Assembly (NCBI GenBank): GCA_030062745.1 | Contig: CP099842.1 | Coordinates: 21,609,822 to 21,673,821, forward strand | Direction of reading: 5' to 3' | DNA length: 64,000 nucleotides | Source: Capitulum mitella | Lineage: Eukaryota; Arthropoda; Thecostraca; Pollicipedomorpha; Pollicipedidae | In this document: positions 33,795 through 44,866 of the stretch, one piece after another | Position numbering within the stretch: the stretch's first letter is position 1 | Layout of the letters: each line of letters begins with the position of its first letter | The notes under the pieces: generated by a model | The model's input: the letters and a program-made list of their open reading frames with translations, nothing else | Databases searched by the model: none | What the model was told of the DNA's origin: nothing | Made by a program: the position numbers and the translations under genes

Positions 33795-35849
33795 CACGAG
33801 TGCTGCCGTTTTCACTGACGGCGGCGGGATGGACGGTTGGATGGACGACGACAGGACAGTTGGACGGACGATGGGATGGGCAGATAGCTTCGAGCCTAGC
33901 CGCCATTCGTGCCCTCTTCATATCACTCAGCGGTAATCGACACAATCAGGGCAAACCCAGGTGGGAACACCGGCCGATTTGGGATGTTGGCATAGTTGAT
34001 ATCGACACGTAATTACGACGCAAGGCAAAGTCCACTGCTATGTTTCCTTACGTCAAGCAACATCAAATGGTTGCTTGCCGCAATGCAGATAAAGTGCAAT
34101 AATATCAGTAAGACGCCTTAGGACGAACATTACGAACGAGGTGTGTTTCATTCCCCCTCCAATGTGAAAATATTTTTTAAGCATTGCATAGCGTGTTTGT
34201 TTTCCCTTGCTGCATTTGTACATTTGTCGATCATGATGATAATGACTATATCTGTTGATCTGTTTCAATGTTTTGTGCCGGAAAACTGCATGTTTGAACG
34301 TCACATATACTTAACCATGAGTGTTCGCCACCATTAGTGAGCAGTTCAAAAACGCCGGAGGAAAACGTCGAAGAGCAGAAACGTCACTTCGTAAATAATT
34401 CATTGAACACAATACTTACAGGATCATGCACCGCATACTGAAATGCATTTTTTAAGAATGAAGTTATCTTCTGGGGACAATTACATTATTCAATGTTAGC
34501 TGGTTGAAAAAATGAAAGCCTCCAAAATCGTTTCTGGTAGGCCGGACCGGTCATTCAAGTTGATTTTTGCGGCTGGGGAAATAAGACTTACTCGGTCTAT
34601 AACCTCGCTCTAAATCAACGATCAAGTCTGAAAATAAGACAAAAATATATATAACAATGTACGAATATGTCAACCACTGCCAAAAGGATCGCCACTGGTA
34701 TTAAGACTTGACGATCACGGCATGTTGCAAATATGGAAAACTGTATGGTCTGCTATCACGGTTCATTTGTTGGCTATGGCGATTGCGAATCGATCTGATT
34801 TAATTTTTTTCGAATGAAAATTGTCGTACAAAACAAGCATATGTTTTTTGTATTTAAGCGTTTCAACCCAAACGTGAACAAATGCGTAGATTTTCAAACT
34901 TTCTAGTTCGTTCTCTTCTTCCAATTCCACCTCTGTGGGGCCACCTAAACAATTTTAAAATGATGCAACCTAGCAGTATTGCCGATGAGACGAAAAGGTT
35001 GCAGTGCAAAAACAGGATTGATGCAACATAGTCACGACCACCAATTTTTCCAACAGCTGCATTAGCCTATCGTTACCTAAAGAGGACCAATTGCGCTGGA
35101 AAAAGCGGTCTCCATAAATATCACATCCTGCGCAGTAAAGAACGCTGGATTTAACAAACTCTTCGGCAACCTTGCGTTTAAAAAATACAATTCTTTGAAG
35201 TCCGGCTGTTTTCTTTACAAGCGTTTCATAATCTTCACTGCATCAGTGGTCTGAAGTGATGACCGGCTATAAAATAAAAGCTAAAGCATTGCATGGGATG
35301 ACTTACCAAAACGTAAAAAGCAAGAAACAGAATACTTTTAACAATTGTTTAAAAACACTAATGAAACTGCAGTCGCTGCAGGATGAAACCTTTTGACTCC
35401 TTCCATCCCTGGAACCAAATTAACATGATTGGTCATGCTTGGCCCCAGGCACTTTCCAAGATGACATCCCGGTTTCCCTGAAACCTGGAGATTTGCCTTG
35501 TTCGCAAATTCCTTTTTGTCACCTGAGTAATATTTCAGCAAAACTGTTTCTTTTCCCAAATTTAGGCCAAAAGTGAAGCGACTCGGGATGAGTTTGGATG
35601 GGACTAAGACTTGGCGAGCTAGCGGAAAACGGAGAGGGATTCTAGGAACCCCCACTTTTGCGAGTGCTAAATGTCTGTAACCAGTCAAATCCAGAATAAA
35701 AAATCTGTCGTGCCTGGTGTCAAGATTTCTCCTTTCTAGTCCTTTGTCCTTCCGCGTCTTTCTCCATCTTAGCCACCAAAAAATAGGACATGTCAGATCA
35801 TTGGGTTCTACTGGTTGACTAATGGCACGCTCCTTAAGTGTAAAACAAC
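33795..35849. other. AT-rich intergenic sequence with one unassigned ORF
   Basis: A 116-codon minus-strand frame at 35338-35688 is the longest here. It has no recognised motif, and I see no convincing flanking splice sites, so it is not called. The rest shows no repeat or gene signal. Confidence 0.35.
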
Positions 35850-37060
35850 TTAACCCTATTCCCGGAGGCGGTATAGGCGGTATGGTCGATTTCCGCCAAG
35901 GGGGCGGATTCGCCCCCCCTGAGTTCTCGAGAACTACATATCCGATTTCATTGCAACAAACGGCAATCGGTTGGCCTTGACGTGAACTACATTTTTATAA
36001 AAAAAATTTTCAGCATTTCGAAAGAATGTGGATACACGGGGGCAAAAATGTCAAAATAGGGGTATTTTGGACTTCTTATAACTCCGTTCTTTATGGACCA
36101 ATTTCGATGAAACTGGCATGAATCGAGAGATTATGGATAGGACTTTTACCATTGGTACACACATCTGAAATTTTGGGAAAATTCATGGGCGTTCACAGGG
36201 TTTCAAAAATAAAAGGATTAGTTTTTTAACAAATGAATGAACAAAAAAGGCAAAAACACTTTTTTGGCTTCCGCTAGTCATGATATGCTAAAGAAGTAAA
36301 AATCGCATTACAATGTTTGTATAATGTTAGCATAGGCGGTGCCAGGGACATGAAAAATGGGGAACTGTCATGGTCACACGTTCTTCAGATCAACTTGTGA
36401 CCTTTGACCTTAAATGACCTTCAGTGACCTTGAAGTCACTTGGAATGATTTTGTGTGCATTGAATATTATCTGTAAACGTTTTCAATCATTTGAATTCAC
36501 TCTGTTTCAAAAATTTCATTTTATGGCTATTGCGATATAGGGTACGCGCACTGACATTTTAAGTCATAGCTCCGTGACCCGACCTGATATCAAGCTGAAA
36601 CGTCATACACAAGTAGAGGGCACATTTTTTGTCTTATTGTTCCGGGTTTGGCATTTGAAAAAAACGGCGCAAAAATTATTGCAAAAAAACAAATTTTGAC
36701 TTTTCACCTTGACCTGACCTTGTAAAGTGACCTCAAAGGAACAAAATTATATCTGCACATTGCCCAACTATTTAGCTATTCATGCATATAAAGTTTTAAG
36801 TTCTATCTTAAAAACACCGATTTTGGCAGACATTTTCCTTTTCCCCTCAACATGGCCAAAATGGCCTGAGGTGCCTCCTAAAAACGTTGCCTGGCTCCTC
36901 CCCTGAGCAAAATAGAATTTTGAAATTTTGTCACGGCACGTAGAAAGAATGGCTAGGAAAAGTCACCAAGTTTCGTGAAGCTGCGTCAAGAAACCTGGAA
37001 TTGGCAAGCAAAAAACCCGAGGGGGGCGAATTCAGCCCCCCCTGCCGGGAATAGGGTTAA
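35850..37060. mobile_element. piggyBac-type non-autonomous element, copy 1 (complete, 1.2 kb)
   Basis: TTAA then CCCTATTCCCGG at the left (35850-35865) is mirrored exactly by CCGGGAATAGGG then TTAA at the right (37045-37060). CCCTA-type ends with TTAA target duplication are the signature of piggyBac elements. The interior has no open frame longer than about 60 codons, so it cannot encode a transposase. Subterminal GGGGGCG..TTC..CCCCCC palindromes occur at both ends. It contains at least seven TGACCT half-sites. Diverged copies are at 47790-48943, 59545-59895 and 63490-64000. Confidence 0.88.
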
Positions 37061-37139
37061 ATTACTGACCGAACGCTGAAAACCGTAACGATGACATCGG
37101 AGACAGCAATCATGGGATGCTCCCTTTCGCTGCGTCCTG

Positions 37140-37220
37140 AGAAGGTACTGTGAAGAGGCGCACCCAGGATTTTTCAGGGGGAGGGGGCTAGGCCCCCGGC
37201 CGGGGGCCTCCGAGTTCAGG
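37140..37220. repeat. Transposon-end-like fragment
   Basis: GAGGCGCACCCAGGATTTTTC resembles common hAT-type termini (CAGGGGCGxACCCAGG...). No partner terminus was found nearby, so it is a solo end at best. GGCCCCCGGCCGGGGGCC downstream is a perfect palindrome. Confidence 0.35.
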
Positions 37221-37257
37221 GATCTTCTCGTTTGGTAGCTTACATTGTGCTTGCTAC

Positions 37258-37299
<42 letters not shown>

Positions 37300-37326
37300 C
37301 TATATATATGTATATATATATATAAC
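37258..37326. repeat. (TA)n microsatellite
   Basis: TA repeats with two short interruptions. Confidence 0.95.
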
Positions 37327-37419
37327 TAAACTTTATTAAGCAAGACAGCTTCTAAAGCGGGATCACTCTGTTCACTCTGTTCTGTTCAAAGGAGGCCCGT
37401 GGGGCCTCCTTTGCTGTTC

Positions 37420-38260
37420 AGCACAGGTCTCTTGTAGGCCAGCAGTGATCCTCCTTCCCTGTCAATATGAACCTCTTTGCTTTAGAGAAAATGCAGGGAC
37501 TTGTAACAGGAACCCGCGCTGTTCACAGGCCAGTGGATGCCCCTTTAAGGAGGACCCCCTGTCCTGCCAGGTGGAAACCACCTTAATGTGTGCCGTGGTT
37601 CCCTTTACAGGCCGGCAGCTGCAGAGGTGCCTTCACCAGTGTGTAAGGCTCATTTGGGAGCCAGTTTTTGGGGTTCTTTACAGGGCCACCACTAGAGTCT
37701 GGCAGGGATCTCTCTACAGGATGGTTCCTTTGCAGGTCAACAGACGGCCCCTTTACGGGCCTTCAGCCTGCCTCTCTATAAGCCAGTGAGACATCTCCTT
37801 GGTTTTTAGAGTGAACAGGGTCCCCATAAAAGGCCAGTAGTAGGCCATCTGAACGCCTGTAGGCGTGCCCTTTACAGACTAGTAGGGGCCCTTTATCGGC
37901 TGATCAGTCAACCTACACAGGCCTGCGGGGCCCTTTGCAGTCCGGCAGGGGCTCATCGCAAACTTCGTAGGCGGGCTGTTTGCAGGCCGTCAGAGTCCCT
38001 CTGTGGGCCAGTAAGGAACCTTTTGCAAGCTGGCATGCGGCCTCTTTAAAGGACCCCTCTACAGGCCTGCAGAGGGCCATCTACAGGGCGACACAGGGCC
38101 CTATACGGAATAGAAGAGGGCCATTAACATGTCGACAGGAGGCCTGTCTACAGGCCCATAAGTGGGCCATCCGCAGGACGGCAGGGGTCCTCTGAAAGAC
38201 GGAAGAGGCCCTCTTTACGGAACGTGCATCCTTCACATGCCAGCAGTACCCCTTAGCCAG
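37420..38260. repeat. Degenerate minisatellite built on a CTTTACAGGCC-GCAGGGGCC unit
   Basis: Over about 840 bases, motifs such as TTTACAGGCC, GGCAGGGG, TCTACAGGCC and GGGCCCT(T/A)T recur every 25-30 bases with heavy divergence. The frames of 114 residues (37445-37789) and 71 residues (37980-38195) lie inside it and are repeat artefacts. Confidence 0.75.
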
Positions 38261-38269
38261 TAAAGCAGC

Positions 38270-39039
38270 CTTAGCTAGTAAGCAGCCCCTTAAAACAAAA
38301 GGGCCCCTAACAGTGGTGCCCCTCGCCCAAAGCAGAGTAGGAAGGAAATTATTCCGCGCTACGCACGTAGAGGCATCTTTCGACCAAATCCGGGCCCCTC
38401 CCCGCTGCGCGAGGAAAGACTTGAATTGGGATCAAAGAGAGCTTCCTCCGTGCTAAGAGAGGAGCTCCAACAACTAAGCACTCTCCCCTCCCCTGAGGGT
38501 GCACCTCTAGTACCATGTGGCCTAAAGAGATCAAATTATTCATCATTTCATTCGAATAAACAGTTAGTGTTCTAACGCTTATTGGTTTCAACACTTCACT
38601 TTGAAGTCTGTAACAAAGAAGATGGCCCGGTTGGCACTTATTTTCCTTTGCCCGGTGCAAAGTGACCTCACGTTTGTGAGGGTTATCCGGGGCTTCACGG
38701 GGTTGCATAGACGACAGTAACTGAAATCCGGCAGTGCCTCCATCGCTTTTCTCTGATTTCCTGCCATCATGAGTCCGGTTTTACCAGGAACAATGTTGCA
38801 AAGCAATGACAAGGAGAGCCTTTTCCAACGCGGGTTACTCCAGCCTCACTATTTTCCAAGAACTAAGGAAAGCTGTTACTACCACAGCTCCGATCAAAAC
38901 TAGCCAATGATTCAAAATTAGCGGTAGCACCAAAATGACGCCAGTGCATCCCCGGGTTCTGTCACTGTTGGCGCTAAAACTGCTGCTAATAATAAAAGGC
39001 GGGACTTCGAAATAGCATTCAGGCAAGTCTCGTTAGCTC
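38270..39039. other. Intergenic sequence, nothing recognised
   Basis: A 119-codon minus-strand frame (38349-38708) shows no known motif. No repeat structure seen. Confidence 0.35.
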
Positions 39040-39640
39040 GCGTGTGCGGAGAGCATTTCGATGGCGGTCTCTCAGAGCAGTCGACCGGACGACATCTGTA
39101 AACAGCCCAGCGGCGGATGAAAGCGACGGCAAAGCCGCCGGCGCCTCTGCGGCCGGAATTCTGCCGACGTTACCAGGCCCCACAATCAGAGGCGGCTCCC
39201 CGGCGCGGCGGCAAACGGCAGCGAACCGGCGGGATGCGGCGGGCGGCCGCGCGAACCGAGCCGATCAAACGGCCGACCCGGCGCGACCTTTCCGCGCTGT
39301 TTGGCCGACACCGGCCGCCGGCGTTCAAAGGCTGTCGATTCCGCGGAGCGCATTTCTCGGCGCCAGACGAGGCGGCACCCCTCCCCTCCCCGCCACCCGG
39401 CTCTCCTAAATAGCTCGGCATTAGCCGGCCGGCCGTGCCAATGGCCCGTCCCGCCGCCGGGCAGCGCTCTCCATCGCGTGCGGTGAGAAATCAGCGGCGA
39501 TCGCCGGGGACAGGCCTGCTCCGAAAAACGTCCCGCCCGGCGGAAAACACGCCCACCGCCGTTCATTGTGAGCACGCTGTTAAGTACGCCGTGCGTGCCC
39601 GGCCCGGGGCGCCGGGCTCGTCGGTGACGCGTGATCATTC
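39040..39640. promoter_or_regulatory. Intergenic CpG-dense block
   Basis: CpG-dense sequence with many GCCGGC / GGCCGG hexamers, about 6 kb downstream of the MRF gene. GAATTCTGCCGACG near 39160 resembles the AATTCTGCCGCC motif of the intron 1 block. The overlapping frames on both strands are compositional. Confidence 0.35.
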
Positions 39641-40789
39641 ACGGGGGCTCCGTGCAAACTTTCTTGCTCGCAGGCTGGGCTATTTCCACGTCATGTAGAT
39701 AGGCCTGGCAGTACAATCTGATAGTGCTGAAAACGGGAAACAAGCGACATCATTAATTGTGTCCGCCCTGTTTGCTCAGGGTCTGATGTCTTACTCCATC
39801 ACGGTAGAGTTTCGCGATTCGGCGATTTGTCACTTCGTACTAGATGTTCGCACTGTCGGCGCCGAGATAAACGATTTAGCGCGCCTTCGTCTAATTACTA
39901 ACGACACTGTCCGGCGAGGGGCGAGCGGCGGCCGGGGCGGCCTGCAAGTCGTAAGCTCGCCAACAAAAATACCGACCAATTAGCGGCTGCGTCAGACAAG
40001 GGAACGCCACGTACCACCGCATCGTCACAGCCCTGCACAGTTGCACGTTTTTGCGTGCATGGCGATTTCCTTGTTCATGAGCTTGTTAAGTATCTCGGCG
40101 ATGAGTATCAGCAACTTTCTGGGAGCATGGTACAAGGCTCGTGATAACCAAAAGCGTGCCGGAGGATAGACTAACCAATGAGGATGGAACACGACCCATT
40201 TGATGACTGTTGCTACATGCGTCGCACTTTTTCGGTAAGTTGCTTGGTGTGCACAAATCGAGTAGCCTAAAAGATGAGAAAATTGGCGAAATAATGACAG
40301 CTGTCACTCTTTCGCAATCGTCTTTTCGTAATCGTTTGCGTCAGTCAACGTAACATCAATCTTAGATAACGCCTGCGACAAAATCAAATAGAACCATGAG
40401 ACAACAATGAAAATTGTGACGCCAGAGATATTTTTTGTTCCAGCCATACATGATGACCGTTTCGCTTACGATATTCTACCCATTGTGCTGGTGGTTGTAA
40501 AAGATTGCGTCGCAGCTGAGTAATATATATAAGGATGCAGGTGCTGCATGTTTTCGCGCTGCATGTACGTTGCGCGGATCGAAGCCCTATGGACCTTTAC
40601 AGGATGAATGGCCTCAAGGCCAAATCGGATCGACCCCTAGATCACTAATGATTAATGCGTTGGTATCATTAAGCTAGCATGCCGAAGGTGATTGCTAATC
40701 CTCATTGAGCAATTGCTGGGGCGATATTAGCATTGATAACAAGCTTAAGCATACTGCCATGCAGCTCTTTATCGACTCTGATCTGTTCC
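39641..40789. other. Intergenic sequence, nothing recognised
   Basis: A smaller GC-rich patch at 39850-39960 contains GGCGCCGAGATAAACGATT. Otherwise no gene, RNA or repeat signal. Confidence 0.3.
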
Positions 40790-41560
40790 AGGTGAAAAAA
40801 CAGCCCCGCCGCCGGCCCGCGCTGCAGCCTGGCTGCCGAGCCGGTCCGCCGGTCCTGTGTCGGGCGGGTCTGTGGCCAGGCCGGGCCCGGCCGGCCGGCG
40901 TTAATCTGGCGTTATTGTGACGCCACGTGATGCATCCCTGACGGCCGGCGGCGCCGTCTGGCGGAGCGCGAAAAATGCCCGACGCGAACACTATAAAACC
41001 CGATACTGGAATCGCGGCTGAAACTAATTGTTGCGTCGCCGGCGGCGCGGGTCGGCGGCGGCGACGATAAATCAGGCCCCGAACAGGTGCGTCGGCTCCG
41101 ACGGAACTAATGGACCGGTTAACGTTCATTGTGATAAAAACGCCGGCGTCGCCCGCGCGGCCCTATTTACTTAATAAAAGTCCGGACTAATAGTGGCGGC
41201 GGCTCGGCCGGCCGCTCCCGCATCGGCCGGGTAGCGTTACGGCGCGGCTTTCAGCGGCCACATGTGTCGGCGCCGCGTCCGCTCGTCGCCCGGTCACCGG
41301 ATAGCGATGATGCGCGCGGCCGGCCGCCGCCGCCGATGGCGAAACCCCGCGGATGGTCCGCCCCGGGTGCAGCCGCCTGGACAGGGAGCCTGAGTTCGTC
41401 CAACTATCGGCTGTCGGCGCCGTAAAAACGGCAGCGCGGTTCGCGGTGGGATTTACGCGGCGAGCTACTGCCGTCTGGCAGCGCTCCAGCAAGCAGGGTC
41501 GTTCTTCTCTGAGTGGCCTAGTTGGTGTTCCTCCTGAGTAAGTGTCTTCACTCGTCCGCA
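40790..41560. promoter_or_regulatory. Intergenic CpG-dense block with AT-rich site clusters
   Basis: Within CpG-dense flanks are short AT-rich islands: GTTAATCTGGCGTTATTGTG, CCACGTGATG, ACTATAAAACCCG (a TATA-like site near 40990), ACTAATTGTTGCG, ACGATAAATC, AACAGGTGCG (E-box at 41084) and CCCTATTTACTTAATAAAAG. The mixture of homeodomain-, GATA- and E-box-type sites is typical of developmental enhancers. The target gene is unknown; the MRF is the only gene recognised nearby. Confidence 0.4.
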
Positions 41561-42231
41561 CCATTGCCTAAACACGGCGCTGCGAAATACGGCGCTAAAC
41601 AAAACTCAATCGTAAGAACGCCCTCACTGTCTGTATGACTGCATCATAGACACCTGACTTACGCGACAGGCGTGTGATGACGATGTATCTGTTTTCGCGA
41701 GTACGATCGTTGCCAGGTAAGTTCTTGTTTATCGTTGTTTTATCTTAAAGCATGGCCCGAGAAAGAACAGGTTTTGAATATCACAAGACTGCGATGTTGT
41801 GTCTCGCCTGTTTGAAGATGAAGAATATGTTTTTTTATTGGTTTCTTTTGGCCCGACTGAATTCACTTGTTCAGTTCAAATGTTTTCAGTTTTATTGTTT
41901 TATTTTATTTTTTATTTTATTATTTTTTTCAGTTTTTAAGAAATTCTTCGGTTTCCTTCCTTTGTAAGTTTTCGCAGTTTACACCGACAAAGAGAGATAA
42001 GGAGGTATCCAGTAAGCTATGCGAAACAACCAAGGCCTCTTAGCTTGATACATTAAACGCACTTTTACCAATTTCCATGCACAGAGAGTCGAACTTTTCT
42101 TCCATCAGGCGGCGTTCACACTAGTGCCTGCTGGCTAGCTGGGCGCTTTATGGCTTTGCTATCAAAAGGCCTTCCTCAGACATCTTACTCCACACTATGC
42201 AAGCGGCTGTTTTCAGGGGTGGGATTCCACC
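41561..42231. other. Intergenic AT-rich sequence, nothing recognised
   Basis: T-rich low complexity at 41885-41935; no coding signal. Confidence 0.35.
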
Positions 42232-42360
42232 CTGCGCAGACACGCCCAGTGAGGCTCGTCCTGCGCAGACACGCCCAGTGAGGCTCGTCCTGCCCAGAGA
42301 CACCCAGAGGAGTCCGCCCTGCCCAGATACGCCCAGTGGGAACCCGCCCTGTCCAGACGC
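42232..42360. repeat. 29-bp minisatellite, four units plus a partial
   Basis: CTGCGCAGACACGCCCAGTG starts at 42232 and 42261. Variants CTGCCCAGAGACACCCAG (42290) and CTGCCCAGATACGCCCAG (42319) follow, then a partial unit at 42349. Spacing is 29, 29, 29 and 30 bases. Confidence 0.92.
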
Positions 42361-44357
42361 GGGCGGTGGCTGTAGTCGCCACGCAGGGCCGATCAGGGGC
42401 ACCATCTGCGCTCGTCGTTGACGACAGCGCCATCTTGCGGGCCGCGCCGCACAGCCAGCGGCGCGGCCCGCACGGCCTGCGGACTCTGAAATACGGCTCA
42501 CTTTGTTTATCGTTGTCGCCATGTTCATGCGGTATTCATTAGGAGCTGGGAGGGCTGAAGGATGGGTAGGGCGGTTCTGGGCCGGCACTAGCGGCTGGCC
42601 GGGTCCGCTCAGAGGCGTGGAGCGAGGACGAGACGGGAGTCTCCTGGTGGACGGACCGACACGCGCACGTCGGAATTGGGCAGTTTTACCATACCAATAC
42701 CATCCTGAATTTTAACTTTACCATACTGTTTTATTTATGGGCATTTGCTCCTTGCTGTTTTCATAAGTTCCGTATCTAGCCGGTAAACATGCGGCGGAAT
42801 CAAGAAGGACGTATCATTGCGGTAACAGCATACTCAAGTGATCACGGATGAATGCCGGTGAACCTGAATTAAGCCCTGGTAATTCCGCCAGTTACAGTTT
42901 GTGCCAAATTATCGAAGACCATTAAAAAGTCACGACAGACTTTTAAGTAACTTGACTGCTTTCATCATATTCGAGAGAAAACTTAAAGCAGTGCAATTAC
43001 ATTTACCAGCCTGAATAAGATTAATTTCACGTGTTGTTATCGGGATCTTTGGACGCATGATGACTCCATCAGATACGGTCGAGCCCATGTTCCTGAATTT
43101 AAATGAAAACTTTTCAAAATAAATAAAAATTTAGGAAGCTGAAGTACGCATTATTTGTTCCACTTGTAACGTCTTATTTGGAAACTTCATGGAATCCGAC
43201 TAACCACTCCGCCAAGTGGCCCAGAACCCCCCCCCCCTCCCAGCCCGAGGTCTGGCCTAGATACACCACGTGCCGCGGTACGGGTGAGACGGTTCACGTG
43301 CCGCCGCCCCTCCCCTTCTCGTCCGGCGACCGCTCGGGGGCGTTATTGGTGGTGTTGTGACTGGGAGGTCCGCCCTGAATTTACGCCCGATATCACTCCA
43401 CAATGCCCGGCTGGCGTACTTTATGGATCATTAGTCGCCAAAAAAGCACAACAACGTCGGCCGGCGGTGACCGATGACGATGAGGGCCCGACCGCGGCAC
43501 GCCGGGCCGCCGTTACCGACGGCGCAGGAATTCACTGTCCAGTTCCGGCGACCAGAGCACGCCTCCGCTCCCGGCCTGCCAGACGACTGCTGCCGGCCGG
43601 CGGCAGACACAGGCCGATTGGGAATGTGACCCAACGGGCGCACTGAGCGTCCTTGGTGTCCTGCGGGATGGTGGATGCAGAACTATCGATTCTGATGTGA
43701 TGCATACTGGTTTTACCATGAGCGTTGCGATGAACAACATTGCAATACGTGCCATCTTTATCATTTTTTCGGCAACATGTTAGACTGCAGTCAAAAAGAG
43801 AACGACCAGAATAATAAAATGTCTGATGCAGACAATCGCAGCCCTGGGATTCGTCGCTCGAAGGTCCGTCTTAATACCCAGCTCACCGGTAGTTCGGCGA
43901 CCCCTACGTCACGGCAAAAGCTGATGCCACCCAGAGCTGGCCAAACTCTTCATCTACAGCTGCCCGGTCACCCTCCCCCTTCCCTCCGCTGCGGGGGGAT
44001 GATCGGTCCGGCAGTATCAACACGGGGCCGCGGCAGGCTGGTCACGGCTCTGAACACGCGCAGCTGTACCCGGACCGGAGACGCCGCCCCCCACGGCGGC
44101 GCCCACCCAAACCGGGCGAATTGCTCATCACGTCTCACCGTTCTTAAGACGGGATGAGCTTCTCCTCCCGTCTCATCGCCTTCCAGATGAGGAGAGCTTC
44201 TCTCCGTTTCACTATTTCTGGGGATGTGTTGGATTGGGATGGATTGGATTAAGAATTTCCACCACTTCTTAGATTTGATGAGTTTCTCATTCCGTTCCAC
44301 AAGTTTTAAAACAGCATGAATTCCTCCATGGCCCACACGTCTTATAGTGTGGGCGAT

Positions 44358-44360
<3 letters not shown>
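42361..44360. promoter_or_regulatory. Run of CpG-dense patches (42370-42690, 43180-43640, 43900-44130)
   Basis: Three GC-rich patches alternate with AT-richer sequence. None contains a recognisable coding domain; the 146-residue minus frame at 42148-42588 and the 126-residue frame at 43777-44157 are not protein-like. Possible regulatory elements. Confidence 0.3.

Positions 44361-44398
<38 letters not shown>
44361..44398. repeat. (AT)n microsatellite
   Basis: Nineteen AT dinucleotides without interruption. Confidence 0.97.
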
Positions 44399-44400
<2 letters not shown>

Positions 44401-44799
44401 TAATACATTATGTATTAGATAGCATTATACATTAAACATTGATTATCTTGGATTTTTTAGCACGATTAATGAGTCACAATATTGCATAAACATCGCGCAA
44501 AATATAATTTCTGTATTTTGATCTAATGGTGCTTTACTGCAATTTTTTGCGTATGTGCGTTTTTATATCACTTTGATCCGAATGTTTTGCGGGACAATGT
44601 TAGGTTTCTCAGCCGTGCCAAGCAGAACATATCGTAATAGACTCGAAGCATTGCAAACTATCGCGCAGTTCCTGCAAGTTACTCCTGATGTCCTGGCGAA
44701 CGTTTGGCGTTCTGGCAAGGGTACGACACTATCTTGTAAGAGTCAGCGTGACTCTTTATTGGTCAGCTGTCAGCTGAGCCGCTGAACAAACATCGATCG

Positions 44800-44866
44800 C
44801 CGGGGCGACTCGAACCCATCTTTCCATGGCGATGAGACCAATTCTCTTCCAGTTGAACAGCCGATC
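44800..44866 (-). repeat. tRNA-derived SINE head, second copy
   Basis: The minus strand reads GGAAGAGAATTGGTCTC followed by GGGTTCGAGTCGCCCC. This is the same A-box/B-box arrangement as at 6490-6556, including AGAG..TTGGTCT. The T stem does not form a good five-pair helix, which argues against a functional tRNA gene. Confidence 0.45.

Noticed and set aside
37445-37789. 114-codon frame with Cys-rich look
   Set aside because: Lies inside the degenerate minisatellite; the apparent pattern follows the repeat.
40985-41000. TATA-type promoter for an unseen gene at ACTATAAAACCCG
   Set aside because: No plausible coding exon follows within the block on the plus strand; kept only as part of the regulatory block.
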